64,000 nt of DNA from positions 5,230,501 to 5,294,500 of the forward strand of contig NC_092576.1 in the NCBI RefSeq assembly GCF_037975245.1. Direction: 5' to 3'. Shown piece after piece: positions 47,013 through 58,500 of the stretch (within the stretch, counting starts at the first letter, position 1; every line of letters starts with the position of its first letter). A program made the translations under genes and the position numbers. Origin of the DNA: Apostichopus japonicus. Its lineage: Eukaryota > Echinodermata > Holothuroidea > Aspidochirotida > Stichopodidae. Under the pieces are notes generated by a model that saw nothing but the letters and a program-made list of their open reading frames with translations, did no database searches and was not told the origin of the DNA.

Positions 47013-47459
47013 TTTAAGTTTTTCTATGGAATGAACAATCTGCTTCTTCCGGACCAGTACAACTGGCGATGCCCATGGGCTTGATGAAGGTTCAATGATG
47101 TCCTGGCCTAGCATTCTTTCTACCTCGTTCTCGGCCTCTTCCTTGCGGTGTATCGGGAGGCGACGCGGGGCCTGTCGAATTGGCCTAGAAGTTCCGGTGT
47201 CGATTGCATGTTGGACCAAGTCAGTGCGCCCAAGGTCCCCTTTACATCGAGCAAAGACGTCTGCATTATCGGCCAGAAGTTTTTTCACCAATTTCGCTTC
47301 CGCGTCACCAAGGTAGTCAGAGCTCTGCTCTGCTAGCTTATGCAAATGTTCGTCCAGAGTTGCATATTTCTCCTTGCATTCTACAACGCTTCTCTCCCTG
47401 GTCTTGCAACGGGCAACTGTTTTTTTCTTCAATTCCTTTTTTCTTCTGCAGAAAGACAT
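47010..47459 (-). pseudogene. gypsy pol: linker and start of reverse transcriptase
   Basis: Reads KYATLDEHLHKLAEQSSDYL, then NADVFARCKGDLGRTDLVQH, PIRQAPRRLPIHRKEEAENE and IIEPSSSPWASPVVLVRKK, the start of a Ty3/gypsy RT. It stops being RT at about 47030, so the palm with YxDD is absent. It overlaps the protease frame by about 30 nt in another frame, with an A-run at the overlap. Confidence 0.8.
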
Positions 47460-48076
47460 TCACCCACAGTAGTGCCTTCGTAAAGTGGTAGGGGTCTGCT
47501 CGTCGGATTCATTAGTCGTAAAGGTATGGTTTCCTTATTGGCGTTCACAATGGCCCTAGCGATCATCACGGGGTGCTTCTCGAGAAACTTCTCGCTGCAC
47601 TCCACAACAGCAGATTCTCCTTGCATTTTCCAGCCTGGGACTCGGGCCGTCGCCATCCCTCCGCTCGAGGCAGGAACAACCACCGCCTTGGCTAACACAA
47701 CTCTGCACCTATCAAGCTTTTCCTCAATGGTACTCTGCTGTAGTCCATCAATGGTCATCTCCCCCTTTCCAGCGGCTATCGTGCAATCGAATCTCTGTAA
47801 GAAGTCGTACCCAAGTAGAGCATCAGCGTCTATATCTGCCACCCAAATATCATGCATCGCTTCTAGTTGCCCCACTTTAACCAGGAATCTACCACGTCCC
47901 ATACTGTGTAGTGGTCTACCATCCGCTACCGCCAAATTCTCTGCAACGTCGTCAAGGACCTTATTCCTCTTAGCGCACAGTCGCTCAAAGAACTTCGTTT
48001 GCATAACAGTGAACTCAGACCCGGTGTCGACAAAGAAATTCACAACGACCCCTTCCAGCTGCCCCTTCACGTACAA
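47429..48076 (-). CDS. Retroviral-type aspartic protease region of the gypsy element
   Basis: GVVVNFFVDTGSEFTVM carries the active-site DTGS at about residue 17, and DADALLGYDFLQRFDC is the second hallmark (LLGxDFL). The remaining ~100 residues are a linker before RT. Open over 215 codons, yet part of a dead element. Confidence 0.8.
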   Translation of the reverse strand: MYVKGQLEGVVVNFFVDTGSEFTVMQTKFFERLCAKRNKVLDDVAENLAVADGRPLHSMGRGRFLVKVGQLEAMHDIWVADIDADALLGYDFLQRFDCTIAAGKGEMTIDGLQQSTIEEKLDRCRVVLAKAVVVPASSGGMATARVPGWKMQGESAVVECSEKFLEKHPVMIARAIVNANKETIPLRLMNPTSRPLPLYEGTTVGECLSAEEKRN

Positions 48077-48220
48077 ACCACGGGTACCAACGGACCGGAC
48101 TCTGCTCCTAAAAAGTGGTATTGCGGGCTCACCTAGCGGAAAAGTCAGACTCAGCCCTACGAATCCGACTTCTGCTCGTTTTCCGTCTTCTTTACGCCAT
48201 CCGGTCGGCTCTCGTATTTC

Positions 48221-48800
48221 TTAGGCATAGGGCAATTCCTTCTGAAGTGGCCTATTTCTCCAGAGTTCGAACACTTGATCGATCGATTTTAACCTATGCA
48301 ATCTGTCGTCATTTCTGCTCTTTGTCTGGTCCTTCTGTAAAAGGGCGGTCAAATGAGTTCCCCAATTCAGTCGATGGATGGGATCTCCCCTCGGCCTACC
48401 ATCATTCATCCACATGGTCCGGGGGCTTCTCCACTCTCGCCCTTGGGCAGTTAAGTCCTCTAGAGCTTGGATACTGGACCTATCTGGTTGACGAGTGGAG
48501 GGTTGTCGGACGGATTGCTGTATCGTGTCTTGCGCCTCTCCTCTCACTTATGCGGCGGTGGGCTCTTCAGTCAGTAAATTTCGACTCGTCATCTCGTCGT
48601 GCCGTCTATATCTATTTCGGTCACGGCTTCCCTCTTCTGCATGAGTCACTGGTCCCTCTTCCAGTAACGGGTCGAACTCAGCCACCTCAGATCGGTGAAA
48701 ATCGGGGAGCGACCATGCACGCTGCTCATTCGTCAAATCATCTGCAAACGGGTTGGTGTCCGACATCTTCCTTCGCTCTAACCAAAACGAACACACTGGA
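48221..48800 (-). pseudogene. gypsy gag-like region with altered zinc knuckle
   Basis: MSDTNPFADDLTNEQRAW starts near 48765 and stops at 48548. A second frame runs 48547-48221. In a third frame KCSNSGEIGHFRRNC lies at about 48275-48230, a CX2CX4HX4C knuckle whose second Cys is Ser. Frameshifts and a short gag indicate decay. Confidence 0.6.
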
Positions 48801-49999
48801 ATCCCACCGCTGCCACCAATGTAACGCGCCGTCCTCGGTGGTGTGCGCAAGGAAGAGTGGAAATGCGGGAACACAGGAATGAGGCTGTCGACAGGAGATA
48901 TTAAAGTTTACCCTTTATTTACGATCTATATACATGTCAAGATGGTGCACGGTGGTCGTGCAATACAGAGGCAATTATTAAATATGAAACCAGCTTTAAA
49001 CACATGCTCAGAAGTTGATGAAGTTAAATACAACACAGTACATTACTAATGGCGGGTCTCGGGGCGGAGTTATATAAATAGTTGATTGTTTAGCTGTACC
49101 ATGCACATCTCGGCTCTGGAGGAAAACAGCTAAAACTAGATAGACTGTCCCTTTAAGTTACGCACCAGCCAGAAAAGTAAACATCCCCGTAAAAGATTGG
49201 AAATAGTCCGCAGCGTTGGAGGTCATCGTTGGCTGTGAAGGCTGTAGATATAGATGTAATGTTTACAAATACTTTGTTGAATGGTGAACGGCGGCGCAGT
49301 TGGCGGGATGGTGAACGGCGGCGCAGATGAACAGAAGGAATGTAGAACCTGGTCTTCAAGGTTAGTTTACTCGTTGTCCGATCCGACCTCCTGCGCTGGC
49401 CCACCGCTGTTTGCGCCAATAGATGACTCGTTCGTCTCCTAACTCATGATCAAAATCGTTCTCCCTGTCCTAGTCCGAGCAGGGAACCAACCCCCTGGTA
49501 CGAGCCAGCAGTTGCTTTTAAACAGAAACTACTTCCTTTACCTACAATGTGTGAACCTACACTTAACCCTATTAGAAACATAAGCCACGCCCAGTCTACA
49601 ACCACCAACCAATAAAACACGATAAAATACGACATGCGTGCTGGTTAAGATTTACCCAGACCTAACATGTTTGGCCCCTGGAAAACGTGACCTAGACGTC
49701 CTACTCAGTGGCCTCCAAAATCGGGCAACATGAGAGAGTTCCCCCTTAACGTTGTTCATAACTCAAGCAAGAAACACCCCTTATAAGATTTTATCTAACA
49801 AACAATTCCCGTAAAGCGTCTAATATAATGTAAAGAATCAACCCAAGTTAAAAAATTTGATTAGAGAAAATACTTGTTAACGCTAACGACACACAAGGAG
49901 CTTTGACGTGTCGTTACATCATCGTATTGTATTAAAGCAACAATAGAACCTGCGCATATGCTATATCCTATTGATGGATAGGAAAGTAAACTTCAACCA

Positions 50000-50396
50000 G
50001 TGGCAGAGCTAGGGGTATTGGTCAGGGGGCAAGAATGGTCTGTAGATGCGCTTTCGACACTATCTAAGCGGAGCGCCACCATAGGTTGGCGCGGAGCGTA
50101 CAGAAAATTTTTGAGTAAAGATACTCCCTAGATCGCAGGAAATGACCCTTTCCGGGCCTTGCTAATTTGCAGATAAACGAAAAATAAATAGGTGTCATCG
50201 CCATTTTGTCAGAAAATTACACCAACAAATTGTGACAAATGTCAATAGGTAGATGAGAGCGCAATAAAAAAGTCAATAATCGCGAATAAGTATGAAGTAG
50301 TAAAAAGCTGAAAAGGGCGCCAGCAGTCCATTTGAGTCCGTCAGGGGAGGGGGGGCATTCGCCTCCCCCTGACTGTATGGACGCTCCGCCACTGCT
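50000..50396. mobile_element. MITE-like element with hAT-type terminal repeats
   Basis: Starts CAGTGGCAGAGCT and ends GCTCCGCCACTG (inverted, two mismatches over about 12 bp). About 395 bp, no coding capacity, GC-richer than surroundings. CAGTGGCGGA termini are common in hAT-like MITEs. An 8-bp target duplication is not clear. Confidence 0.55.
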
Positions 50397-50399
50397 CAA

Positions 50400-51600
50400 G
50401 TAACGGTGATAACAGTGTTGTTGTGACTGAGATGACAGTCTGCTCTTGCTGTTTGCACATTTAGTCCTAACCGCTATTTAAGAAGATTGAGATGCAACAC
50501 GACAGAGGCCTTGTTGCAAAAGACTTAGTGAAAAAATGTTTGTGGTAAGTGTTTGTATCCTTGTTGAGGTTATGAAGTGATAAATTGTATTTCATGACAA
50601 CCTGAAAGTATGCACATGTGAGTCATCATACATCACCGAAGGCATCTGAGAGTAACAAAATGGAGATTAATTTACAAATAAAAACAATATAATATTATAG
50701 AGAAAAAGCAGACTACCTGTAAATAGACAACAATGTACTGTGACAGACTGTTCAAATTGCTGCAATACCTGTTTATAGGCATACATCTATGGTGGTGTCT
50801 TGTTCCATATGAACTTCAATATTCATCAGTAAAGCATTCACATTTAAACAAAAAAAATAGAAACATCATGTCAATTATTTTTAAGTGAAATATCTGTTTT
50901 TTTTTAAGAATAATCATTTTATTGAGGGGAGTGGGGTTGTTATATTTTGGAGAAGTTATCTATTTCTTCTTTCATGTTGATTTTTATTTTGCGATTATGA
51001 ATATATTTGGACGAATTTAAGAGAAAATTGAAGGGTTGCGGAGGTGCGATTGTGCACGTTTCGCAGGTGTACAATACACATACTAATGATATGTGGTATA
51101 GTGATCAGGTAGACCAGGCCGAGCCTACACACCCGCTACAGTTAACTGTGGTATAGTATTTTAAGAGACTTGGCTACACTGTCAACCTCCACAATTGATG
51201 TTATCGGGAAACAAAAATGGGGGCGCTAAACACCAAACACATGGGCGGCTCATTTCAATATAGCTGGTCCAAGTAAACAAAATATCCTGAGCTAATAAAT
51301 GGCACACTAGCTTAAATTCAAAGGCTCCTAAAAGTCGTGCTCCTAAAAGTCATATGTTAAACCAGTGCAACAATTACCAAAAGATGTACTATTATGCAAC
51401 GTGTTGTAGATCAAATAAAACAAATGTCAACGTAGTGGATATCAGCACCCAGGACAAAGAAGAATTCTTTATAGACGATATCTCAAAGAATGGTCTGTGC
51501 TGTTTAAGTTCAGTCGCACAGACATCGGGTTCAGACTTGACCCAGATGTTCAAGTAAACAGTTTACCTGTTTAATAGCACAATATACTCAATTCTAAAAA
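50400..51600. other. Gene-free stretch
   Basis: AT-rich. An open frame at 51354-51557 has no recognisable feature. Confidence 0.45.
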
Positions 51601-51609
51601 AATAACTGC

Positions 51610-51886
51610 ATATGGAAGACTCCAATACCAATTTTGGGTCGATGTGTGACCAAGGTTAAACAAAACTGTGAAACTCACTGTGTATCGTTTGTTGTGGTTC
51701 CGAGATACGTTCATACACTGATGGATCTCCGAATATGTGATAACCTAGCATATGAAAGACTCCGATACTAGTTTTGGGTCGATGTGTGCCCAATTTAAAC
51801 ACAAATGTTAAACTCACTTTGTATCGTTTGCTGTCGTTCCGAGAGACGTTGATCCACTGATTGATCTCCAAATATGTGATAACATA
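51610..51886. repeat. ~138-bp tandem duplication
   Basis: CATATGGAAGACTCCAATAC through AATATGTGATAACCTAG is followed directly by a second, about 85% similar copy starting CATATGAAAGACTCCGATAC. Confidence 0.85.
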
Positions 51887-52848
51887 GGCTTAAGTATGAG
51901 GTTTTTTTAGGGTTCAGAGTAGTCCTGTACAACACTGTGAAAACATGAGTAACATGTATGTTCACATATGTGAGGAATATGCAGAAGTATATGAGGGATT
52001 AGGTTATCTGCCCAAGGAACATACAATAGAATTAGAACTTGATAGAATAGAGAGCATATATATGCAATAACACATATGTGCTATTACCAAAGTCATTGAA
52101 CCAACTGATTGGGCCCACCCATTAGCCTGAATACTGATATAGAGAGTGAGTACTTTAAATTCCCTCCCAGAGAGGATATACTATGCATGAGAAATAGGAT
52201 TAACCTAGCTCAAACTTGTGCACAATCCTAACGTTATTTGGTAGATTTCGATTTCTACGATGACATTTTGCATTCTTTTTCAGGACCTGAGGACTACCAT
52301 AGGACCACACACCAAATTATGGGTGCCATCATTGTCTGGTGGGGGGGGGGGGTAACAAAGAAGAAATGATAAACGATTGCTTCCAGTACTAAAAGCTGCA
52401 TGTAACTTAAAAATACATATAACAAAATGCAATCTAGGAGCAAGAGAGCTTACACTTCTTGTATCTTTGTCTTAAGATTAACAACTTACTTCCTGTTCCC
52501 AAGTTTATTCATTCCTTACCCAAGTTATAGGCGTCCGTTGTCTTAATTCCGTGAAATCATCATGCTTGACCACAGATGGCAACCTATTGCATCTGATGTG
52601 TACACAGATGAGGTTAGTCCCAGCCCTCTTCTATATATGTGCCTAAGTAATTACAACAAATATTCCACATGTCTCAGAGAGTTTCTCGCCCCTTCTCGGG
52701 AAGTAATGACTTAATTAAATGCAGTAGTTTTTTTTTGAGGGGATGAGGGGAAATAAGAAAAATAGTTTATATTCTACATTTATATCTATGTCTGAAGTTT
52801 CTCGTTATCTGCTGTTCTACCTATTTAATAATTGAGCCCTGACCTAAC

Positions 52849-52985
52849 TGTGCCGGAGCCCTCTAACATAACATGGCGCCCAACGTGGGGAGTACGACTT
52901 TGATGTGGGTCTGGGTGAATTTCCAGTAAGCAGGAAGTAAGTAGTTACATTTAAGACTACGAGGAACGTAAGCACATGCCTGAAG
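52849..52985 (+). mobile_element. LTR-retroelement scrap with primer-binding-site-like sequence
   Basis: AACATAACA (LTR-end-like) is followed by TGGCGCCCAACGTGGGG, a typical tRNA primer-binding site form for LTR elements. The surrounding block is absent from the otherwise aligned copy A, so it was inserted after the duplication. Confidence 0.45.
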
Positions 52986-55534
52986 TGATACAAATGGGAT
53001 ATAACTCTATAATGTATTACGCAAACCATGCCCATACATTACGACTTCATTTATCGTTCTCCACAAATGCAGATTGTCACAACTACCCATATGGCATTTC
53101 TCTAGAGTAGATCGTGATAACGAAATTGCTAATTGAGTGACCTCACTAGAAGGTCACCCAAAAAATAGACCCTTTGCCGAAAAAAAAATAAAACCAGATA
53201 CACCAATGACCGTAAGGTAGATTAATGATCAATGTTCTAAATTTTGCCAAAGCTTGACAAAACGTTTTGCAAAGATATTTACCCTTCAAGTGACATATTA
53301 CTGCGGCAACATTTTAAATTAAATTCAGCTTAACGGTAAGAGCATATATCCCCAAAAGGAATAACGAAGCGTTTAATGATTATAGTTCAAGGAAACTTGT
53401 TTTGGAATCATTTCGTAGTTACAGCTTATTAGCAACTCTTGTTTGGGGTAGTAGTGACTCCAATTTGGAATAGTAGCACCTTCCGGTTAGGGTAGTAGTA
53501 ACGCCGCAAAGTTATAGTAGCATCGCCGCCTGAAGTTGAAGTAGCGTCGTCTGTTTAAAATAGTAGCAGAGCCACCTTTTTACAGAAGCATCTTCAGTCA
53601 GGAGTAGTAGCACGACCTGTTATGGGTTGTAGCAAGGAGGTTCCAGGCAGAATCTCCTTGGTTGTATAGCACATCCTGTTTTGGGTACTTTCAGATCCTG
53701 TGGTATTTCGGCGTTCCATGCGAATGATCTGTGCAACGCGTATCGTTGTGTTGATTTTGGTTTGATTAGACTTTGTACCATTAACATCTCGTTATTTCTA
53801 TCCGGTAATGATGGTTCTAGATTGGAAGGCGATACTGTCTAGACCCAGTACACAAAGAGACGTAGCCTAGCTTAGTGCTTGTAGGCTAGCTCTAAGTTTT
53901 GTTTTTACATAAGCGTATGCTGCATTAGGTTGTTTCGAAGTCAAAGTAAGCTTGTGTAGTCTAACCGAGTGCAGATTCCTTTCTACAACTGGATTAAAGG
54001 TCCGTTGTGTACTACTCTGTAATTTGGTAATCCTTTGCAGCTTTGATATGGTATGTTTATTTCATTTACATGACTCATAACTATAAATCACTATTGCAAA
54101 CGCCGTCTTACTGGAAAACATTGAGTGAACATTATATGACTGAGTTAAATTTATTGTGAAATCTTGGAATTGTTAGCCCATTTGTGAAGGAACCAAAGTA
54201 AGATAAACATAGGATGTTTGGTAAATAACAAGTTTCATTGTAAATGGTGTCTCCGATCATACAATGATAGCGCGGGTTTAGGTTAAAGAGACACGTTGCT
54301 ATACCTAGTTAAGTAAGATGGGCATTAGTGCATATCTGTTGACTTAGTATGGACAAAAAGCTTGTTTCATTTCTCTGTCATTCCGTGTCAAATCACTGAC
54401 GGCTGTTGCCCCTCACAAAACGTGTTTGGAGTTTATTTTGCCTAGTTTATAGTTATATAATGTTAAATTACTCAAATCAATCAAAGCTCAATCAAAGTTT
54501 GAGATTTCCATTGTAATGTTTTGCCATTATACAGGCTTTTTGAGTCCTGTTATTGCTATTCAAGCTCATATCATGTTTCACGGTCATTGTCAATACCTCC
54601 TGGATGTATTGTACAAACATTAGATCTCTACTACAATACAAAATCTTTTTTTTCAACCTGACCCATTTGAACTATACAGTTGTCAAAGACGACATATTTT
54701 GCACTTCGTAGCAACTCACATTTTCTATGAGCATTAATTTCTGGATATAACCTCACTTATTTGATTTTATTGTATTTCCTTGTAAATTAACTGGAGGTTA
54801 GTGAAAAACAGCACCAAAGAAAAACATATGAAAACAAGTGATTACAGTGATATGGAGGATATGAAGTTTCAAATTCTATCGAAGAAAAGGTTCTCTTGCT
54901 ACCTTGCTCGTGACTTACTATACAAATAGTCGACCTATAAGCGGGAAGCAACGGTTATCCTATCGTTGGTGTGTGACAAGACTGAAGGGTGGGGTTGGGA
55001 GAGCGTAGCACCCAAACCCCAAAGTCCATCGGGGGTAAATGATTAGGCGGGGAATTTTCTTTAATAGACCCCTCCTCCGGGAACAAGACACTCAAGGAAA
55101 ATAAGTCAAAAGTATTGTAAAGCACTACATTGCCTTTAGACCTAACGTATGGAGTTAAGGGTTCAATCCCCTAGCCCCCAAATCGAAGGATCCCCCCTTC
55201 CCTACCATCATCTCTGAGTCTAATGCCTGTCTCTGTTCTGCACATCTGCATGTCCATCAATATGTCCTTTTAAGGTGTATGTCTTTGTAGTGTTACATAG
55301 CAAGTATAACATAAATGGGTTTGTTTTATCATTATTTTTTGTAATAAGAAAACCAACAGAAATCTCATCCGTAGATTATAGATTAAAAATCATCTTACAT
55401 AATTCCACAGCAATCCGTGCCCACAGGTCTATGGAGGGCCATTCTGAATACCAGGACTGATTCCATTCTTTGATGATGTCCCACGTTCAATTTATGTCAG
55501 GAGTACAATTAAATGTCTTTTTTTTCTTTCTCAG

Positions 55535-55589
55535 ATGTCTACAACAAACCTTTTTGTGATCCCTGCTATCCTTTGGTGCATTTTAAGTG
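55535..55589 (+). CDS. Gene B signal-peptide exon
   Basis: ATG directly follows TTTCTTTCTCAG; reads MSTTNLFVIPAILWCILS plus one base, donor GTAAGATCC. Length (18 residues) and hydrophobic core suit a cleavable leader. Confidence 0.85.
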
Positions 55590-58500
55590 GTAAGATCCAG
55601 TACCGGGTACCGCATTTATCTCGGAGAGTGGAGGGAGGGGGGGGGGGGCTGCGGTGGGTTATATATGTATGGGAGAAGGAAGGGTTACATGTTTACATAA
55701 AGATACAAGAAGTGAAATGAAAGACCTGCATTTCGGTATTAAGACTTCATATGTCTGGAGAAGTACTTACTCAATCACATCACATGCATACGCCCAGCAT
55801 TGAAAGGGACGAATTGTCAGGTAAAGGTTGGGGTTGGTGACCTTTGTAAATGTGGTGAATGTGTCTGGCAAACTGATGGAAATGCAATGTGGAGGATGCT
55901 ATTCTGTTTGGGGTAGGATGTCATTCGAATGGTATTTTTTAATTGTAGTTGAATGCAAGGCAAAATTCATTACAATTTCATATGATGGTTCTATGTTCCT
56001 TAGACTTAACAATTTATACATTTTGGACTGGAGAATGGAACTCGGTCTGAGAGAAAAATATACTACAACTTTCATTTGATATAAAACAAGATAAACGTCT
56101 TTTTTTCTTCAATTACAGGAACGGTTGTCTCATCAGATAAGTGCCAGACTCCGCAATATCTGCAATTGGGGAAGAAAGGTATAATATCCTGCAACTTTCC
56201 TGGTGATTTATATGGAACAGTTTGGTACAACTCGTCCAATTTGACTAGCGAAGATCGACAACTAATTTCCAACATAGAAGGTTATGTATTTGGACCCGGA
56301 TACGAGTCCGGAGAATACGGTGTTCAACCTGATGGATCTCTTGTAATCAACACAGTTTCCACCAAACATGATACTTATTTCGGTGTATCGACATTGGCGA
56401 CTACAGAAGATGATCCAATCGTTGAATATGTCCGTGTAGTTGTCTACGGTAAGTCGACTTCTTTGATAACAACATGCATATCTGTCGAAACACTGGACCG
56501 AGTTCAGAGTTTGGAACGAAGAGGTAGAGCACAATGCAACGTGGAATCCACAGAAAAAGAAACAGTAAGAGGTTCAACATTTCGACTGGCGCTTGATAGA
56601 GCCCAACGAAACACGTCATAAGCATAACACAGGGAAATCCCTCCCATAAGTTTTAGATACGCGCCTGTTCGTTTGATCTCCGAACCCTTTTCTGTACATC
56701 TCTCTAGCTCATGTAAATATTCAACCTCAAGTCATCCTCTAATAAGAAAACAATCTAGCCAATGACCAATTTTATACCTACTGTTTGGAGATTTCTTCTC
56801 AGAAATCGTTCGCGTTTATTACGAATAAAAGCTTGGTAAAGGATTCCTCGATGATCATCACATTCTCCTATCATATCTCGTTATCATTTTTCAGACATGT
56901 CTCCCTTTAGCTGACAATAAAAAAGTCAATCGGGGGTTTGTTCATTTATCAATCCATCCATTTATTCATCCCCATCCCCCATCATATGTTTATTATACAA
57001 ACGATGAAAGAAGAGACTGGGGGACTGCGGTGGGTTATATATGTAAGGGAGGAGGAAGGTTTACATGTTTACATAAAGATACGAGAAGTGAAATGAAAGA
57101 CCTGCATTCTGGTATTAAGACTTCCTATATGTCTGGAGAAGTACTTACTCAATCACATCACATGCATACGCCCAGCATTGAAAGGGACGAATTGTCAGGT
57201 ATGGGTTAGGGGTGGTGACCTTTGTAAATGTGGTGAATGTGTCTGGCAAACTGATGGAAATGCAATGTGGAGGATGCTATTCTGTTTGGGGTAGGATGTC
57301 ATTCGAATGGTATTTTTAAATTGTAGTTGAATGCAAGGCAAAATTCATTACAATTTCATATGATGGTTCTATGTTCCTTAGACTTAACAATTTATACATT
57401 TTGGACTGGAGAATGGAACTCGGTCTGAGAGAAAAATATACTACAACTTTCATTTGATATGAAACAAGATAAACGTCTTTTTTTCTTCAATTACAGGAAC
57501 GGTTGTCTCATCAGATAAGTGCCAGACTCCGCAATATCTGCAATTGGGGAAGAAAGGTATAATATCCTGCAACTTTCCTGGTGATTTATATGGAACAGTT
57601 TGGTACAACTCGTCCAATTTGACTAGCGAAGATCGACAACTAATTTCCAACATAGAAGGTTATGTATTTGGACCCGGATACGAGTCCGGAGAATACGGTG
57701 TTCAACCTGATGGATCTCTTGTAATCAACACAGTTTCCACCAAACATAATACTTATTTCGTTGTATCAACATTGGCGACTACAGAAGATGATCCAATCGT
57801 TGAATATGTCCGTGTAGTTGTCTACGGTAAGTCGACTTCTTTGATAACAACATGCATATCTGTCGAAACACTGGACCGAGTTCAGAGTTTGGAACGAAGA
57901 GGTAGAGCACAATGCAACGTGGAATACACAGAAAAAGAAACAGTAAGAGGTTCAACATTTCGACTGGCGCTTGATAGAGCCCAACGAAACACGTCATAAG
58001 CATAACACAGGGATATCCCTCGCATAAGTTTTAGATACACGCCTGTTCGTTTGATCTCCGAACCCTTTTCTGTACATTTCTCTAGCTCATGTAAATATTC
58101 AACCTCAAGTCATCCTCCGATAGGAGAACAATCCAGCCAATGACCACTTTACCCCTACTATTTGGAGATTTCTTCTCAGAAATCGTTTGCGTTTATAACG
58201 AATAAAAGCTTGGTAAAGGATTCCTCGATGATCATCACATTCTCCTATCATATCTCGTTATCATGTTTCAGACATGTCTCCCTTTAGCTGACAATAAAAG
58301 AAGTCAATCGGGAGTTTGTTCATTCATCAATCCATCCATTTATTCATCCCCATCCCCCCATCATGTGTTTATTATACTAACGATGAAAAAACGACTGGGG
58401 GACTGCGGTGGGTTATATATGTAAGGGAGAAGGAAGGGTTACATGTTTACATAAAGATACGAGAAGTGAAATGAAAGACCTGCATTCCGGTAATAAGACT

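Larger units (their letters stand above)
44754..49918 (-). mobile_element. Ty3/gypsy LTR retrotransposon, internally deleted
   Basis: Two direct LTRs flank a ~3-kb interior that codes on the minus strand. Order on minus: LTR (48820-49918), PBS-like TGGTGGCAGCGGTGGGA right after the LTR, gag-like ORF (MSDTNPFADDL, from about 48765), zinc knuckle at about 48275-48230, protease at 48076-47429, RT start to about 47013, then non-pol sequence, purine tract GGGTAGGAAAGA and LTR (44754-45770). Most of RT, all RNase H and integrase are missing, and frames shift between gag, protease and RT, so the copy is dead. TCATCGTA flanks both sides, but on the left it stands about 10 bp outside the LTR. Confidence 0.85.

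Noticed and set aside
47526-48882. Long plus-strand frames of 232 and 255 codons
   Set aside because: They are antisense shadows of the gypsy gag/protease region, which has DTGS and LLGxDFL on the minus strand.
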